A stretch of DNA of 64,000 nt. It comes from Guyanagaster necrorhizus (Eukaryota > Basidiomycota > Agaricomycetes > Agaricales > Physalacriaceae). The position numbers and the translations under genes are program-made. The stretch spans positions 949,454 to 1,013,453 of the forward strand of contig NW_025064884.1 in assembly GCF_019112545.1 (NCBI RefSeq), in the 5' to 3' direction. The notes beneath the pieces were generated by a model. That model ran no database searches. It worked only from the letters and a program-made list of their open reading frames with translations, and was not told where the DNA came from. Below, in pieces: positions 23,246-35,816 of the stretch; the first letter of the stretch is position 1; each line of letters starts with the position of its first letter.

Positions 23246-24139
23246 AGTTTCGATGTCATACAAGTACACATACGACGATAAACTAGTACTGTAAGATTCG
23301 ATGATCCGTCGCTACTTGATGATCCACGTATACTCATTTGACATGGAGGACTCGGCATGAAACTTGGCTTAGGAGAACGTTCCTCGTCTCCAAAGGCTTG
23401 GCTCCTTTGATAAATGTCGTCTAGCTTAGAAGAAAATATGTCTTCTAGGACTTGATTTGCCCTCTCTCCCCTGCCACCTACTGGAGCTGTTGAGGTGGAT
23501 ACCTGGGCCTGCCGAACTTTACGCCAAGTAGGCAGTGTAAGTCTGGAGACATCCTCTGAGGTGATACCATTTCTTCGTCTGCCCAAATTCCGATATCCTG
23601 ATATAACCCAATCCACAACAGCATATTCTTTTCCGTAGACAACGCGGTCGGCGTCTGACATCTTCAGCTTGGTGAGTTCCCTGATAGCCAAGCGTCGGGC
23701 GCCATGCATCCCCCACATGGATGCCAGTTTCAAGACAGAAATCCACGCATCCTTACTGAGGATTGGAGTCGTTCTACAATCTGATGATGGCCATTGCCAT
23801 TGATAACACACGACTTCACCAATGCCATCAAAACATTCTCGAAATCTGTGCTCTGCACCTCTTGCAGAACCAAAGGATGCTCATCATCAGATCTGTCCAT
23901 GACACCTACATTATTCCCTTGAGGAAGGCTAAACATGGTCGAAAATACTTCCGACGAATTAATGAATAGGTGACGGGCAACTTTGAAGAGCTAGTGCTCT
24001 ACCTACCGGGCACTGATAAGCTTCGCGGTTGGATTATTCGTATCATAAAGCTACTCACTTGGAAAGTCACAGGCTCCCAGTAGAATTTGATATTTCGAGT
24101 GTATGTCTCGGAAGGTGTTTCGACATTAACGTTCTTCAT
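23236..24139 (-). CDS. BTB/POZ domain protein
   Basis: Fifth family member. ATG 24139 (G at -3) gives MKNVNVETPSETYTRNIKFY, and exon 1 ends WEPVTFQ. Exon 2 reads LFKVARHLFINSSEVFSTMF, SLPQGNNVGVMDRSDDEHPL and LVLQEVQSTDFENVLMALVK (BTB core). Exon 3 reads ILSKDAWISVLKLASMWGM, RRLAIRELTKLKMSDADRVV, YGKEYAVVDWVISGYRNLGR and FSSKLDDIYQRSQAFGDEE, then a Ser-rich tail. It most resembles the gene at 5952-6771 in the last two thirds. It is convergent with the F-box gene, their 3' ends overlapping, so the extreme C-terminus may be spliced differently from the open frame. It is divergent from the Erv2 gene across 330 bp (24140-24469). Confidence 0.85.
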
Positions 24140-24469
24140 TCCAAGACGAGGATGCTGAATCGTGACAACAAGGTATTTATCCTTAGTGAGACGCTGGGAA
24201 CACGATTGAGTCATCTTCACAGCTAAGGTATAAAATGGAGATACGGTGCTGGAAATTCCCATCGCTCATTCCCGGATGTCTCGGCCGAGACGTCCCTCCC
24301 AGGTTCACTTTGGTGAAACCACTGGATTATTATCTGGCACAGCCACTTCCATGTGCCGAGCTCGGCCTTCTTGGGCTTGATCATTTGCCTTGAATTTGAA
24401 ACGGAATGCCAAATATCTTCTTACCACCACCACTGGTGCTAGGAACCCACCCTACCAATAGCTACGACA

Positions 24470-25447
24470 ATGACTAAGCTACTATCCCGGTTCGCAAAGT
24501 CATTTTTTGCTGTCATTCTCGCTCTGGTCAGCTTGGTTCAACTTCCGGAGTGCCCTCCGAGATATTTACCCGTTATTTTATAGGTCGTTATATCCATGCT
24601 GGTATTTCTCCACCCTCCAACTAGAGCGTATATCGACCCTTGGACGGGCGACTTTCTTGGTGAAGGGGGCGTAGCTCTCCATCCCGGTTCGTTCAAGAAA
24701 GGCGAATGGGATGCCACTGAGGGACCGGTGATCATGCCAAAGCTAGGGAACGCGACTGCCAAGTGTGTTTTACGACTTTTTCTCGAACGACTGAACTAAT
24801 AGTTTGCAGGGCCGCACTGGGACGGTCGACGTGGAAGCTACTGTGAGCCGACTTTCCGCATCTTGTTGCACATGCCTAGACTTCGGTGAAATTACAGGCA
24901 CACGATCACCTTGCGATACCCCGAGGTTCTTTTCTTCTGACTATTTGTCGCGACAATGACTTGATTTCTGGTGCAGAACCCTACTGCCGACGAGCGTGAA
25001 GCGATGAATTCATACTTTCATCTTCTGTCACGATTATATCCCTGCGGAGAATGTGCTGCAGAGTTCCAAAAGCTGCTCAAGAAATTTCCTCCTCAAGTGA
25101 GCTTCTTCTTTCGCTTCCACGCCAAGTCCAAGTCCACTGAATTCTTTTAATAGACCTCATCCCGTCGCTCTGCCGCACTTTGGTATGTGTTTGGAAGCTA
25201 TGATGTCACTCCCATGTATCAATATACGCATCATCACAGGCTTTGTTCCCTTCATAACGAGGTTAATAAGCGTCTAGGTAAACCTCAATTTGACTGTGCG
25301 CATTTGGATGAAGAGTACGACTGTGGATGTGGTGATGAACCTATTAACGGCGCGGAGGTCGTAGACGGAAGAAAAGTAGAAGGTTTAACCAAAGATCCAA
25401 GTAAAGATGAACTGACCGGGATAGGGATGATCAACGGTGGGAGATAA
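24470..25447 (+). CDS. ERV2: Erv2-type FAD-linked sulfhydryl oxidase
   Basis: Makes disulfides de novo, passing electrons from substrate thiols to FAD and then oxygen. ATG 24470 gives a short basic head and a hydrophobic signal anchor (MTKLLSRFAKSFFAVILALV, then VVISMLVFLHPP across an intron), as expected for an enzyme facing the ER lumen. The core follows the Erv/ALR pattern: AALGRSTWKLLHTITLRYPE, ADEREAMNSYFHLLSRLYPC, the active-site CGEC in YPCGECAAEFQKLLKKFPP, then WLCSLHNEVNKRLGKPQFDC (the CxxHNxVNxxLGK helix) and YDCGCGDEPI, whose CGC may be the shuttle pair. At least five introns; the one within YPCGEC...TSSRRSAALW|LCSLHN is clear. The last 45 residues are acidic and not conserved in the family. 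ER localisation rather than mitochondrial (Erv1) is inferred from the N-terminal anchor. Confidence 0.9.
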
Positions 25448-25554
25448 ATGCTACAGATACTAAAGTCCGTGTGTATTTGCGTTTTGTAGGATATGGATGG
25501 ATTATCGACAAATATTACGGTGTGCTTAGGAAGGTTCGTTGACAGGTCGCCATG

Positions 25555-27369
25555 TTAACATGACGCATCGGTGAACGCATTGAAGTTGTACACCTTTGGC
25601 CTTGTTCGGAACAGGAATTCGTGCGGTGCGCAATACGCAATGACAGCGTCTTCTCGTTCCATCGTTACTTTGACGCCTCTGTTACCTTTTAAAGACCGGC
25701 ACAGCTTCGTTACCCCAGCTTTGACATGAAAAGACTTTTTATGATCGTCCCCAGCGTACAGCTTTACCTTGGCTGGTGCCATAGAGAAAACGACAACCCA
25801 TAAAGTGTCATCCGTCTAGGACAGTGAATATCAAGATATATAGTCAAAGTACTACATCAGCTACTTACCACCTGCCAGTGAGTGGGCCGACCCACGCCAT
25901 CGTCAGACGCCATTGCGTCTTTGGGATGAGGCCGCGCCCACAGAAAAATCTGGTCGCGCTCAATAGGAGGATATCTCCCCTCCTTGAACGCTCGCGAGTA
26001 GTACGCATTGAGCGTTAACCACGCCGTATGTGGAAAGCCGTCAACCCATGCTTGAGAGTTTGGCTGCGCGCCTTTGATTGGGCCGATGTAGTGCGATTCG
26101 CCGTAATCTGATCAGGATACAACGTCTAGGAGGACTTAAGGATGGATGTAGATTAAAAGACCGACCGTTCCACGATATGACCTGGACGATGTCGATCTGC
26201 TCGCGCATTGATATCAGCTGTTCCCAGCGGCGTACGAAAAGCCAGTCGTCTCCTCTGTATATCCACTACTTGCGTTTCATGGGAAATTCTCTTTGTATCC
26301 AGATAAAAGGAGCTTACGTTCTTGTTCCAAGTATCAGGCCCATAATGCTACGAGCTTCTCAGATAATAGTCCCTTATTGGGTTGATTGAGACGTACTGTG
26401 AAGAACCAAGGAGAAACAGCGGCCATGAAGGTCCGCCCACCCAGATGACGAAGGTGGTGCTGGTCGGACTTCAACTCTGGACACTCAATCTCGCGTCTGG
26501 GAGATTTGGACGTCAAATGAATTGGCCAGCTGCCGTTCCACTGAGGAGATGAACTATTTAGACATGAAAGGAAAGTATTGAAGAGGAGAGCGACTCACGT
26601 TGAATGTGCCATCCAAACACATTATTGTCGGATATGTTGCCGGGTCAATGAAGAAGGATGGAATAAAGTGGACCCGCTGCACAAGTGAGGATTATGGTAA
26701 GCACGAAAAATGGGTCTTGAGACTCACAGGAACGATCTCTTCGAGGGCTCTCTTGACATATCCCCAGGCCTTGTCCAATGTATGTTGGCCAAATCGTAGA
26801 TGCTCTCCTGTGAACGTCGATACAGCGACGCCGCCTTGGTATCGAAACATCCCAGGATTATTTCCAAAGGATTTCATGTACTCGCAAAGTACATGAACGT
26901 CTTCAGCTGACTGTCCTGGTATCGAGCTATTTTATGTCAGGAGCTAGGGTCAATAATGAAGAAGTAGAAAGCACCTCATATCAAAGCTAAAGAACAGTTT
27001 GAAGGAAAGCGTTGTTTGCGAGAGCGCATGGAAACAGTCCGCAGAGCGATCCTTTTGCCATGGTTCGCGTCCAACGTTTAATACGAACCCATCCCTGTGT
27101 AAGGCGATATTATTGGGAGGGGCAGGAAGAAATTTGGCTACTCGCAAGTTATTCTGGCTGGCCAATACGATGTCTCCCAACCAGTCTTGGACGCTATACG
27201 GCTAGTAGCGCGCCTCAATCATCATTCACGACCTCGGTGCACGAAAGAATATGGAATAGGCTAACATAGGTATTCCCCACCATGAAGCTTGATAATGTGA
27301 AAATTTCGAAGGAGAATAGACTGTATGGGGCACTTACTGGGCGAAAACATACTTGGTGGACTTTGACAT
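25555..27369 (-). CDS. GH71 alpha-1,3-glucanase (mutanase)
   Basis: Hydrolyses cell-wall alpha-1,3-glucan. Exon 1 is short: ATG 27369 gives MSKSTKYVFA, then HFMVGNTY, then PYSVQDWLGDIVLASQN and DGFVLNVGREPWQKDRSADC, LSFKLFFSFDM, FRYQGGVAVSTFTGEHLRFG, RVHFIPSFFIDPATYPTIM, the NGSWPI segment, TFMAAVSPWFFT, and, after an intron, IDIVQVISWNDYGESHYIGP and AWLTLNAYYSRAFKEGRYPP, DQIFLWARPHPKDAMASDDG. After another intron the C-terminal beta domain reads DTLWVVVFSMAPAKVKLYAG, HHKKSFHVKAG-like and NFNAFTDASC. The conserved DGF, SFDM, F-I-P-S-F and SWNDYGE match GH71. No signal peptide precedes KYVFA, unlike most secreted mutanases; a 5' exon upstream would change that. About 18 residues seem inserted before DGFVLN. 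Head to head with the chitin deacetylase. Confidence 0.85.
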
Positions 27370-28436
27370 GAACTCAACCCTCCAGGTTCAAATGCAGAAA
27401 GCGGGCGAAGGTGCGGAGGTCGGGCCGGATGAGGCGGAGAGCCATGTGCTCGCATCCAGCCACGATACTTTTTTTTTTCTTCGGTGCCGTTCCTGATTGG
27501 GACCTTGTGCCGATACCAACACCAACCACCAACACCTCGTAGGTGTCCAAGGGAAAGATAGAAACCCTTATTTGTCTCCTCCATGCACGATACGTCAGCC
27601 CCAAACATATGCTGTGATGTCCACCACCGTTTCCCAGGTTTCAATGTACTAAAGCCACGGCACCACTGAATCCTGGGGCTTAAGGTTCAGTAAAGACGTA
27701 AGCCGTCTTGCAATGATGGTGCTCAAAGTTCGTAGGTTTCATTCATTTGCTCTGCTGCGAGAAAGAAGGGGAGAATGCCGTTGATGTATCAGATCACTCC
27801 TTGATGACGTCTCCTGGTGAATATCATACGTCGCTTCTGAGACGTGAACTGACCCTCCAAAGATCAACATCACTGAAAACTCATCTGCCGGGAGGCATTT
27901 CACCTGTCTTCTAGACTCGGAGTCGCAATTTTCGTTTTTCCATCGTGAAGGGGAGGACCCCTTTGGTCCCGTATTACGATAGTGTCCCGGCCTTCTGTGG
28001 ACATGTGTTTTCATATTTCGGCCTCATCTTGCCTGAGTCCATGTCTGTGCCTATACTGGGTATGTGACGGTGGCAACATGGTGGCCCAAAGTATAGGAAA
28101 AGAGTCGCCTTCCCCCCTCATTATTCGAAGCCGCATGGTTTAGGCTCCGTGGGTCTGTGTGCTTGGTCGAACAGCTACAGCGTGACGATCTGATATGACA
28201 ACTGACACGGGGAGCGACCTTGAACGCAGCGTTTCTGCTACTCCAGTGCGCAGCCGGGAGACTTGAGCATATCAGAGTAACCCTTCTATGTGACACACCA
28301 GAAGATGCTTTTTTTCCGAGTCCGCTTGGAAACAAATGTTCTATTTATATCCCGTTTATTTTTAGACTCCATACATAAATCATGGTGCCTCCCTGTAATT
28401 CCCTTTTCTCTGTCCACATCGAGGTTATCCAGGGCC
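27370..28436. other. Shared upstream region of the GH71 and chitin deacetylase genes
   Basis: About 1.07 kb between two divergent start codons. ORFs at 27739-28014 and 28051-28335 (minus) and the long one at 27374-27644 have no recognisable motif and look like chance frames. The stretch contains a run of ten T (27470-27479 area). If the GH71 gene has a signal-peptide exon it would be in here. Regulatory elements for both cell-wall genes should lie here, but I cannot assign any. Confidence 0.45.
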
Positions 28437-30266
28437 ATGGCACTCGGCTCCCTTTCCCTTTGTGCTTTTTTGCTGCTGACTTTCCTCACTCCGGGTTCCC
28501 TAGCCGCTGACCGTACTAGTGAGGCAGGGGAGGCTGCTATCTCTGGTTAGTGGAAAGTTTATTGTTCGTTGGTTGATCTCGCCGCATGTTTGTTGAATTT
28601 TTTTTAGATCCATCACAAGAGTGTACGGCCTACTATTACGCGCCGTCAGCAACAAAAATCAGCTCCTTTCCTACAATATGGCAGCCTGCATCCATCGTTG
28701 CCAATGACTCCGCTGCACAGGCCAAGTGGCAGTCCATCATGGGTAGTGTTCCGACCAACATCACAGCCAAGGTGAGTCCTGCCTCCCATCGTCCATCGAT
28801 CGTCCTTGGCCCCCTTGTCTTACCTCGTGACAATAGGGAACCAGCACCGGCAACTTCACAAACGTCACGTATTCCGCATCCGACCCAGATTGTTGGTGGA
28901 GCTATCATCAGTGTGTTACGCCAAAATTGGCTGGACTACCTGATGACATCGCTACGGTCCCGGAAGTGCGTTGGCGATTCTATTATATGACTTGCAGCTC
29001 AAACCTTTATCTACAGCCCAACACTCTAGGGTTTGGTTTCGATGACGGACCGAATTGCTCTCATAACGCGTTCTACGACTATTTAACTAGTCAAAATCAG
29101 AAAGCTAGTCAGTACCCGTCTTTCCATTTTCGACCACGGACATTAAATGCAGCTCTAGCGATGTTCTACATTGGAAGTAATGTGATGGACTGGCCGTTAG
29201 AAGCGCAAAGAGCAATTGCTGATGGACACCAGATTTGCGTTCGTGAGTAGCTCTTGTTCCTCATGTTCGTCGCTAAAAATTTGACAGATACCTGGTCTCA
29301 TAGATACAGTGCGTGTCCCCCTGTTGATTATTCCTGGTTTGGCACTAAGGCAACAACGTTTCAGTGACATCATTCTCTAGTGAGGATGCCTTTGCCGAAC
29401 TCTACTACAGTAAGCCGCCCCTCCTTTATTTCCCGTAGCAACAACTAACCTATGACAATCAGCCGTGAGTCACGTTGTGTTCCGAGATGTAATTCCCATT
29501 TAATATGTCAAAGATGGAAGCCATCAAACTCGTCACTGGAGTGACTCCGAAATGCTGGAGGGTAGGAATTTACCTTGCTGCCAACATAGATGTCCTGACA
29601 AAATCTTAATAGCCCCCTTTCGGTGATGTCGACGATAGGATACGAGCAATCGCGAATGCCCTTGGCCTTCAAACTGTCATATGGAAGTATGACTCGAACG
29701 ACTGGAAGGCAGGAACAGGGAATATTACCGCCGCGACTGTAGATGCGAATTACCAAGCATTGATCAACAACGCCACTAGTGGGACCTTCAGCACGGTATG
29801 TCAAAGTTACGGATTTTTTTAAACAAGGGTACTCAGTGATATATTCTAGCAAGGAACTATAATGCTGACCCACGAGCTGAACAATTACACCATGTCAACG
29901 GCAATGAAATGGTATCCACAGCTGAAAGCTGCTTTTCAGGTCAGTGTGGCTCTATCAAACTTTCTATCAAATACTGATCGGCCTTGACAGTACTTGGTAC
30001 CCATCGCCGCCGCATTGAATATTACTCAGCCGTATGTTGAGACCAACTACTCGTTTCCTACGTTCGAACAATGTGAGTGCTTTATTAGCCGGGGATGATG
30101 ACCAGTTGATAATCATAATTGGTATGTAGATATCTCAGGAAATACGACTGTAAATGTGACTGCTACCTCGGCTCCGGCAAGCAAGTCGAATGGTGGTGTG
30201 GCTCTATTCTCGTCTGGTAGTCTGGCGTTACTGGGTGTGTTGACCGTCCTAGGGATGATGCCGTAG
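28437..30266 (+). CDS. Chitin deacetylase, GPI-anchored (CE4)
   Basis: Converts chitin to chitosan at the cell surface. ATG 28437 gives a clear signal peptide (MALGSLSLCAFLLLTFLTPG, SLAAD). After an N-terminal extension with NxT/S sites come the CE4 motifs: LGFGFDDGPNCSHNAFYDYL (the TFDDGP motif, first T replaced by G), TMFYIGSNVMDWP, HQICVHTWSHRYMTSFSSED (metal-binding His pair in HTWSH), PKCWRPPFGDVDDRIRAIAN (RPPFG), TVIWKYDSNDWKAG and TIMLTHELNNYTMSTAMKWY. The C-terminus is Ser/Thr-rich with several N-glycosylation sites (GNTTVNVTATS) and ends in a hydrophobic GPI-type signal (ALFSSGSLALLGVLTVLGMM). About ten introns; short exons such as VHTWSHRY|MTSF join in phase. Its partner at 25.5 kb digests alpha-glucan, which fits wall remodelling. 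Confidence 0.9.
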
Positions 30267-30550
30267 TTTGCATTTGACATTAGTTATACCGATGACCTCG
30301 ATGGACAATAATATACCAACTAGGCAAATTTTACGGCTAGACAATAGATTTGAAAACCAGGACTAATTACAGTTCCTATTCATGTTAATACTGCATGTTT
30401 TTTGTCGAACTTCTGTGCTTAACGACTCGAGAGATTGATGGAAAGAGTCTGGAAGAGGCGGGCCGATCTAGGCCGACGAGCTCCAGACATTTCTAGACAG
30501 TCCACTTGACCTCATCCATGGGGCAAGCATGAACCTGCGTTCATTAGTTC

Positions 30551-32206
<1,656 letters not shown>

Positions 32207-35200
32207 GGGAAGAAATTCAAGGACAATTGTATCATTAGGTGTGCATCTGTGCAATGTGAGATGTTTACTTCTTGAAATGTTCGATCCTTCTGTGGCATTG
32301 TGATAGCTCAACTAGAGGCATGGAAGGCCCAAGGAAACTTTGAACTATACACGATCAAATTGCCGAACGTTTTCCTTGCAATACGCGCACGTCCGATTGG
32401 GCGGATTGTGTACAGTCTTCGTGCCTAGGTCAAGCTGAGGGCATCGGTTCTTGTAATGTGTACGTCCTTTTCTGGATACGCAAGCCTCAACTCTAGAAAA
32501 ACACCGACTTCTGCTATTCGAATCGGCGGATACCTTCAGTACCTCCTCGTTGCATTTCATCCAGCTGCTAGTAATGGAGGATGTTCCCTTTGGTATTGTC
32601 CCATGAACAGCGTGCCTTTACTGGCTGACCTACGTCCTTATGTGCGCCCTGGCACCAGGACGGACGAGAGCAACCACTCTTCAATGGGCCTCGCTAACAG
32701 CACGTTCTGGTGTACAAACCTGTCTCAACCGTGCGAATGGGCGAGCTGTTGTTTTCCGCATCGCAGTGGCGGATGAGACCTGCAACTCCTAAGGATCCAA
32801 TATCTTACCCTGGAGAACTTTACCTGCCTTACGAAAGGCAGGAATTCTTGGTTGAAGCCAGCATATACGTCTGATCTGCAAGGACAACAGACTGCGCGCA
32901 GGTACCCGTCGTTGGACCCAGTTGAATGCCCTCATCACGTTCGTCGTCTTCACGAGTGAAGCACAAGCGTCAATGAATTTCCGTAACGTTTCGCTTTCGG
33001 GCTTGACTCCGGCTTTATATGAGCCCGGACCAATAGCGTTGTTTCCTCTGCGTTTGGACTGGGAGCTGATAGCGACTCTTCTCGCCTTCTTGCTGGTCGT
33101 TCATTTTTTCTCCTGCGATGGTCTGCTTTTGAACATCAAATTTTCATTTACTGTACCTCCTCGCGTTCTCGGACCGTCGCTAACTACTACACATCTATCT
33201 CAACTTCGTTTAATTGCGCTCATTGCCTAAATTTACTCTCTCGTATCGCCTAGATATAACTTATAAGCAGACAGTGTTGGAAGCACTCTATATCAGACCA
33301 TGTTTTCTTACTGTATAGTGACGGTACACTTATTGTATACATATCAAGTTTCTTCCGCCGCGGTTCATATTTTGACTGGTTCTAACTCCTCTTGCACCTC
33401 CTGACGGTTCCTAAGGACTTAACTGAAACTTACAGTCCCCAGTGAACAGCGGCTGGAGCTTCCCATTCTACGCTGTACACTCTTTCACCATTCGATCGAT
33501 GCATCAGTATTAATATGAATTAGCCATTTGAATATCGTAATTATGCTCTCACTGCAGGGCCGGTGCCAGTTACCTTTTAAACGTACAAACTCGTTTTTCC
33601 CTCGTTAAATTGTACCCGCGTCTACATGTATAAATTTCTTCCGAGGGTATATATTTTCGGTGCTACAGATAGTAAAAATGAGAACAAGAGAATGCTTTGT
33701 CCAAAGGAATCGGGGTTTACCAGTGAAAGTGGCCCTGTCGGGTGTCGGGCGGATTTGGGTTAGAGCTTCTAACATCAAATTCCATATCAATTTCATAGGA
33801 ACTACATCTTCCCGCTATAAAGTCCTTCGTTTGCTAGTGTGCGGCTCAGGAACGATATTTCTGGCACCCGTGACCAGGAATCTCACGTCTCCGTTTTCAA
33901 GAAATTATCTCTAGATCACTTTGTTAAGAAGCATCTCTCTTGGCTTCTTCTACTTTTCAACTCCGCATTCGACCTCAAATTTGATTCAAACTCAGCTGGT
34001 CTCGAGGGAATAACGGGTATCCTGCTGCTAATATCAATGAGCGAGATAACACAAGACAGAAGATGGACTAATTCCACAGTAATTCCACCTTTTTACTAGT
34101 CTGATGATCGGACTTCAGTTCCCTTGGAAGGAACAGCTTCTTTGTTTGTCATCTCCACAGCAACATCGGTATATTACTGACTGAAAATACGATATAGGTA
34201 AAGGAAAGTTTGCGCACATGTGTTGCGATCAGTTGTTGGAAGACCGAGGGCGGTCTCAACGCGATACACGTTTTCTATCTCGTCTGGCCCGCTTTCTCAT
34301 ATTCTTTCAGTTATGCCGCCGTCAGAATCGTCCAAGGGTGTGGGCCGTTACTCGGTAACCTGGTTCTGAGATTCCGGTTTTCAAAGCAGTACTTAACTGT
34401 CAGACCATTTGCTCGGGAGACATTCCTCCACCAAGTGGTCTGAAGATATTTCTATGGAATAAGGAGTACTACCGGACGCAGGTGGATGCAGGAAGGAAAA
34501 CGGATATTTAGCGCAAATCTCAGTGTTGGATACGATGAATTAGATGCTAAAACTAAAATATAGGATGGAAGTAGGTAGGCTAGGCTCTAAGGCTCCCTGA
34601 GATATGTGTTCAAGAATTAAGCCCATGTAATAATATATCTGATTCCTCTCTGACAACTATTATCATGAAGTTCAGAAATACGGCTTGGCACGGCGTGCAC
34701 CCACAACTTATTCAATCAATGGATGGTTAAGTTAACTAGATAGTAAATTGATAACTCACATTTTGTCTTCTAGAGTCTATACTAAGCATGAGCATAGAAG
34801 CTGAAGTGAAAAAAATGTATTCAGTTCGCAACAAGGGCAGCATCGGCGCTTGAATACCCGCATTCTTGATGCCCAACTGAAGGAAATGGCAACGAACGTT
34901 ATGGGACTTAAAAGAATTTTCCTGCTACTAATGCAATATAGGTCAGATAAGGCAAGATGCCCCGGCCTCGGGATCGAATGATTCTGCAGAACGTAAGTAA
35001 ATTTTACTCGACGAAACTTGCGGTTAGCAGTGTGTGCCTCATGATATGTACCGCATTAGTATATCTTACATTCAAGATCTCGATTGTACGGTTTTTGATT
35101 TTCTGACTCTTCGCTAATTCCGTCTGGAACCTCTATTGGATGAGATCAGAATTGTGATCACAGCATCATCGTTCCAAAAAAATTGTGCTGGTATTACCAT

Positions 35201-35816
35201 CGTTAAGGAAGGAGCTCGAAAACATCAGAATGGAAAGAGGAACACTGCTGGATCCAACTGAGGCCTTGTGATCTGACCGTCACCTCGTAAAAACGTATTC
35301 ATTTCATCCCTCCCCTCAAAATTTGGGGCACTCATGACTGAAGACTTTGTAGTAAAAGTCCGATGTCGGAATACAACGAAGCGCGTGAAACATGTGTCGA
35401 TTATTGGAGTGCCGAGATCGCTTTCATTGCGGTCGCATTATTGTCATTACTCAGAACAGAGGAATGCCTGGGTCCTATACGTTTCACTCCATCGAGTTGT
35501 CCGCTCTTACGGAAGGACGTTTTCATGGCTGGTCAACTGCAGAGTCAAATTCTATGCACTAGATAGTGTCCGACGGTAGTAATACTTTAATGCTTTCGAT
35601 AGATACGGTGGTTATACTTGTGATACAAAGAAAGAACCCGAGATATGAATACAAATACTTCTAAGATACGATTGTGTCAATAGTATGAGAATGTACGTCT
35701 AAGTGAATGAGTGCTTGTGCATGTCCAAGATGTCGGTGTGGATGAATAAGTAGGTACAGATATTAACATACAAGAACCAGAGAACGAGGGAGTGCATGAG
35801 ACAACAAAGCGTGAAA
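32207..35816. other. About 3.6 kb largely without supported genes
   Basis: Two adjoining hints on the minus strand at 32345-33160 might be a small or broken gene: a 63-codon open stretch (SKKARRVAISSQSKRRG, then NNAIGPGSYKAGVKPESETL and RKFIDACASLVKTTNVMRAF) and, further down, a Cys-containing tail (RTHYKNRCPQLDL, RTCAYCKENVRQFDRV). No ATG fits the first stretch, so I do not call it. From 33240 to 35816 the DNA is AT-rich with only short chance frames, no terminal repeats and no transposase motif seen. Confidence 0.4.

Noticed and set aside
25555..25782. 75-codon ORF taken at first as a separate small gene
   Set aside because: It is the last exon of the GH71 gene: the frame opens upstream into DTLWVVVFS and splices to the DGVGRPTHWQ exon.
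27739..28335. Two ORFs in the GH71/chitin deacetylase spacer
   Set aside because: Low-complexity, no motifs; lie in a region expected to be promoter.
32345..33160. Possible multi-exon minus-strand gene with CxxC tail
   Set aside because: The best frame has no start codon and is cut by a TGA at its 5' side; another frame is equally open. Kept only as a remark in the gap entry.
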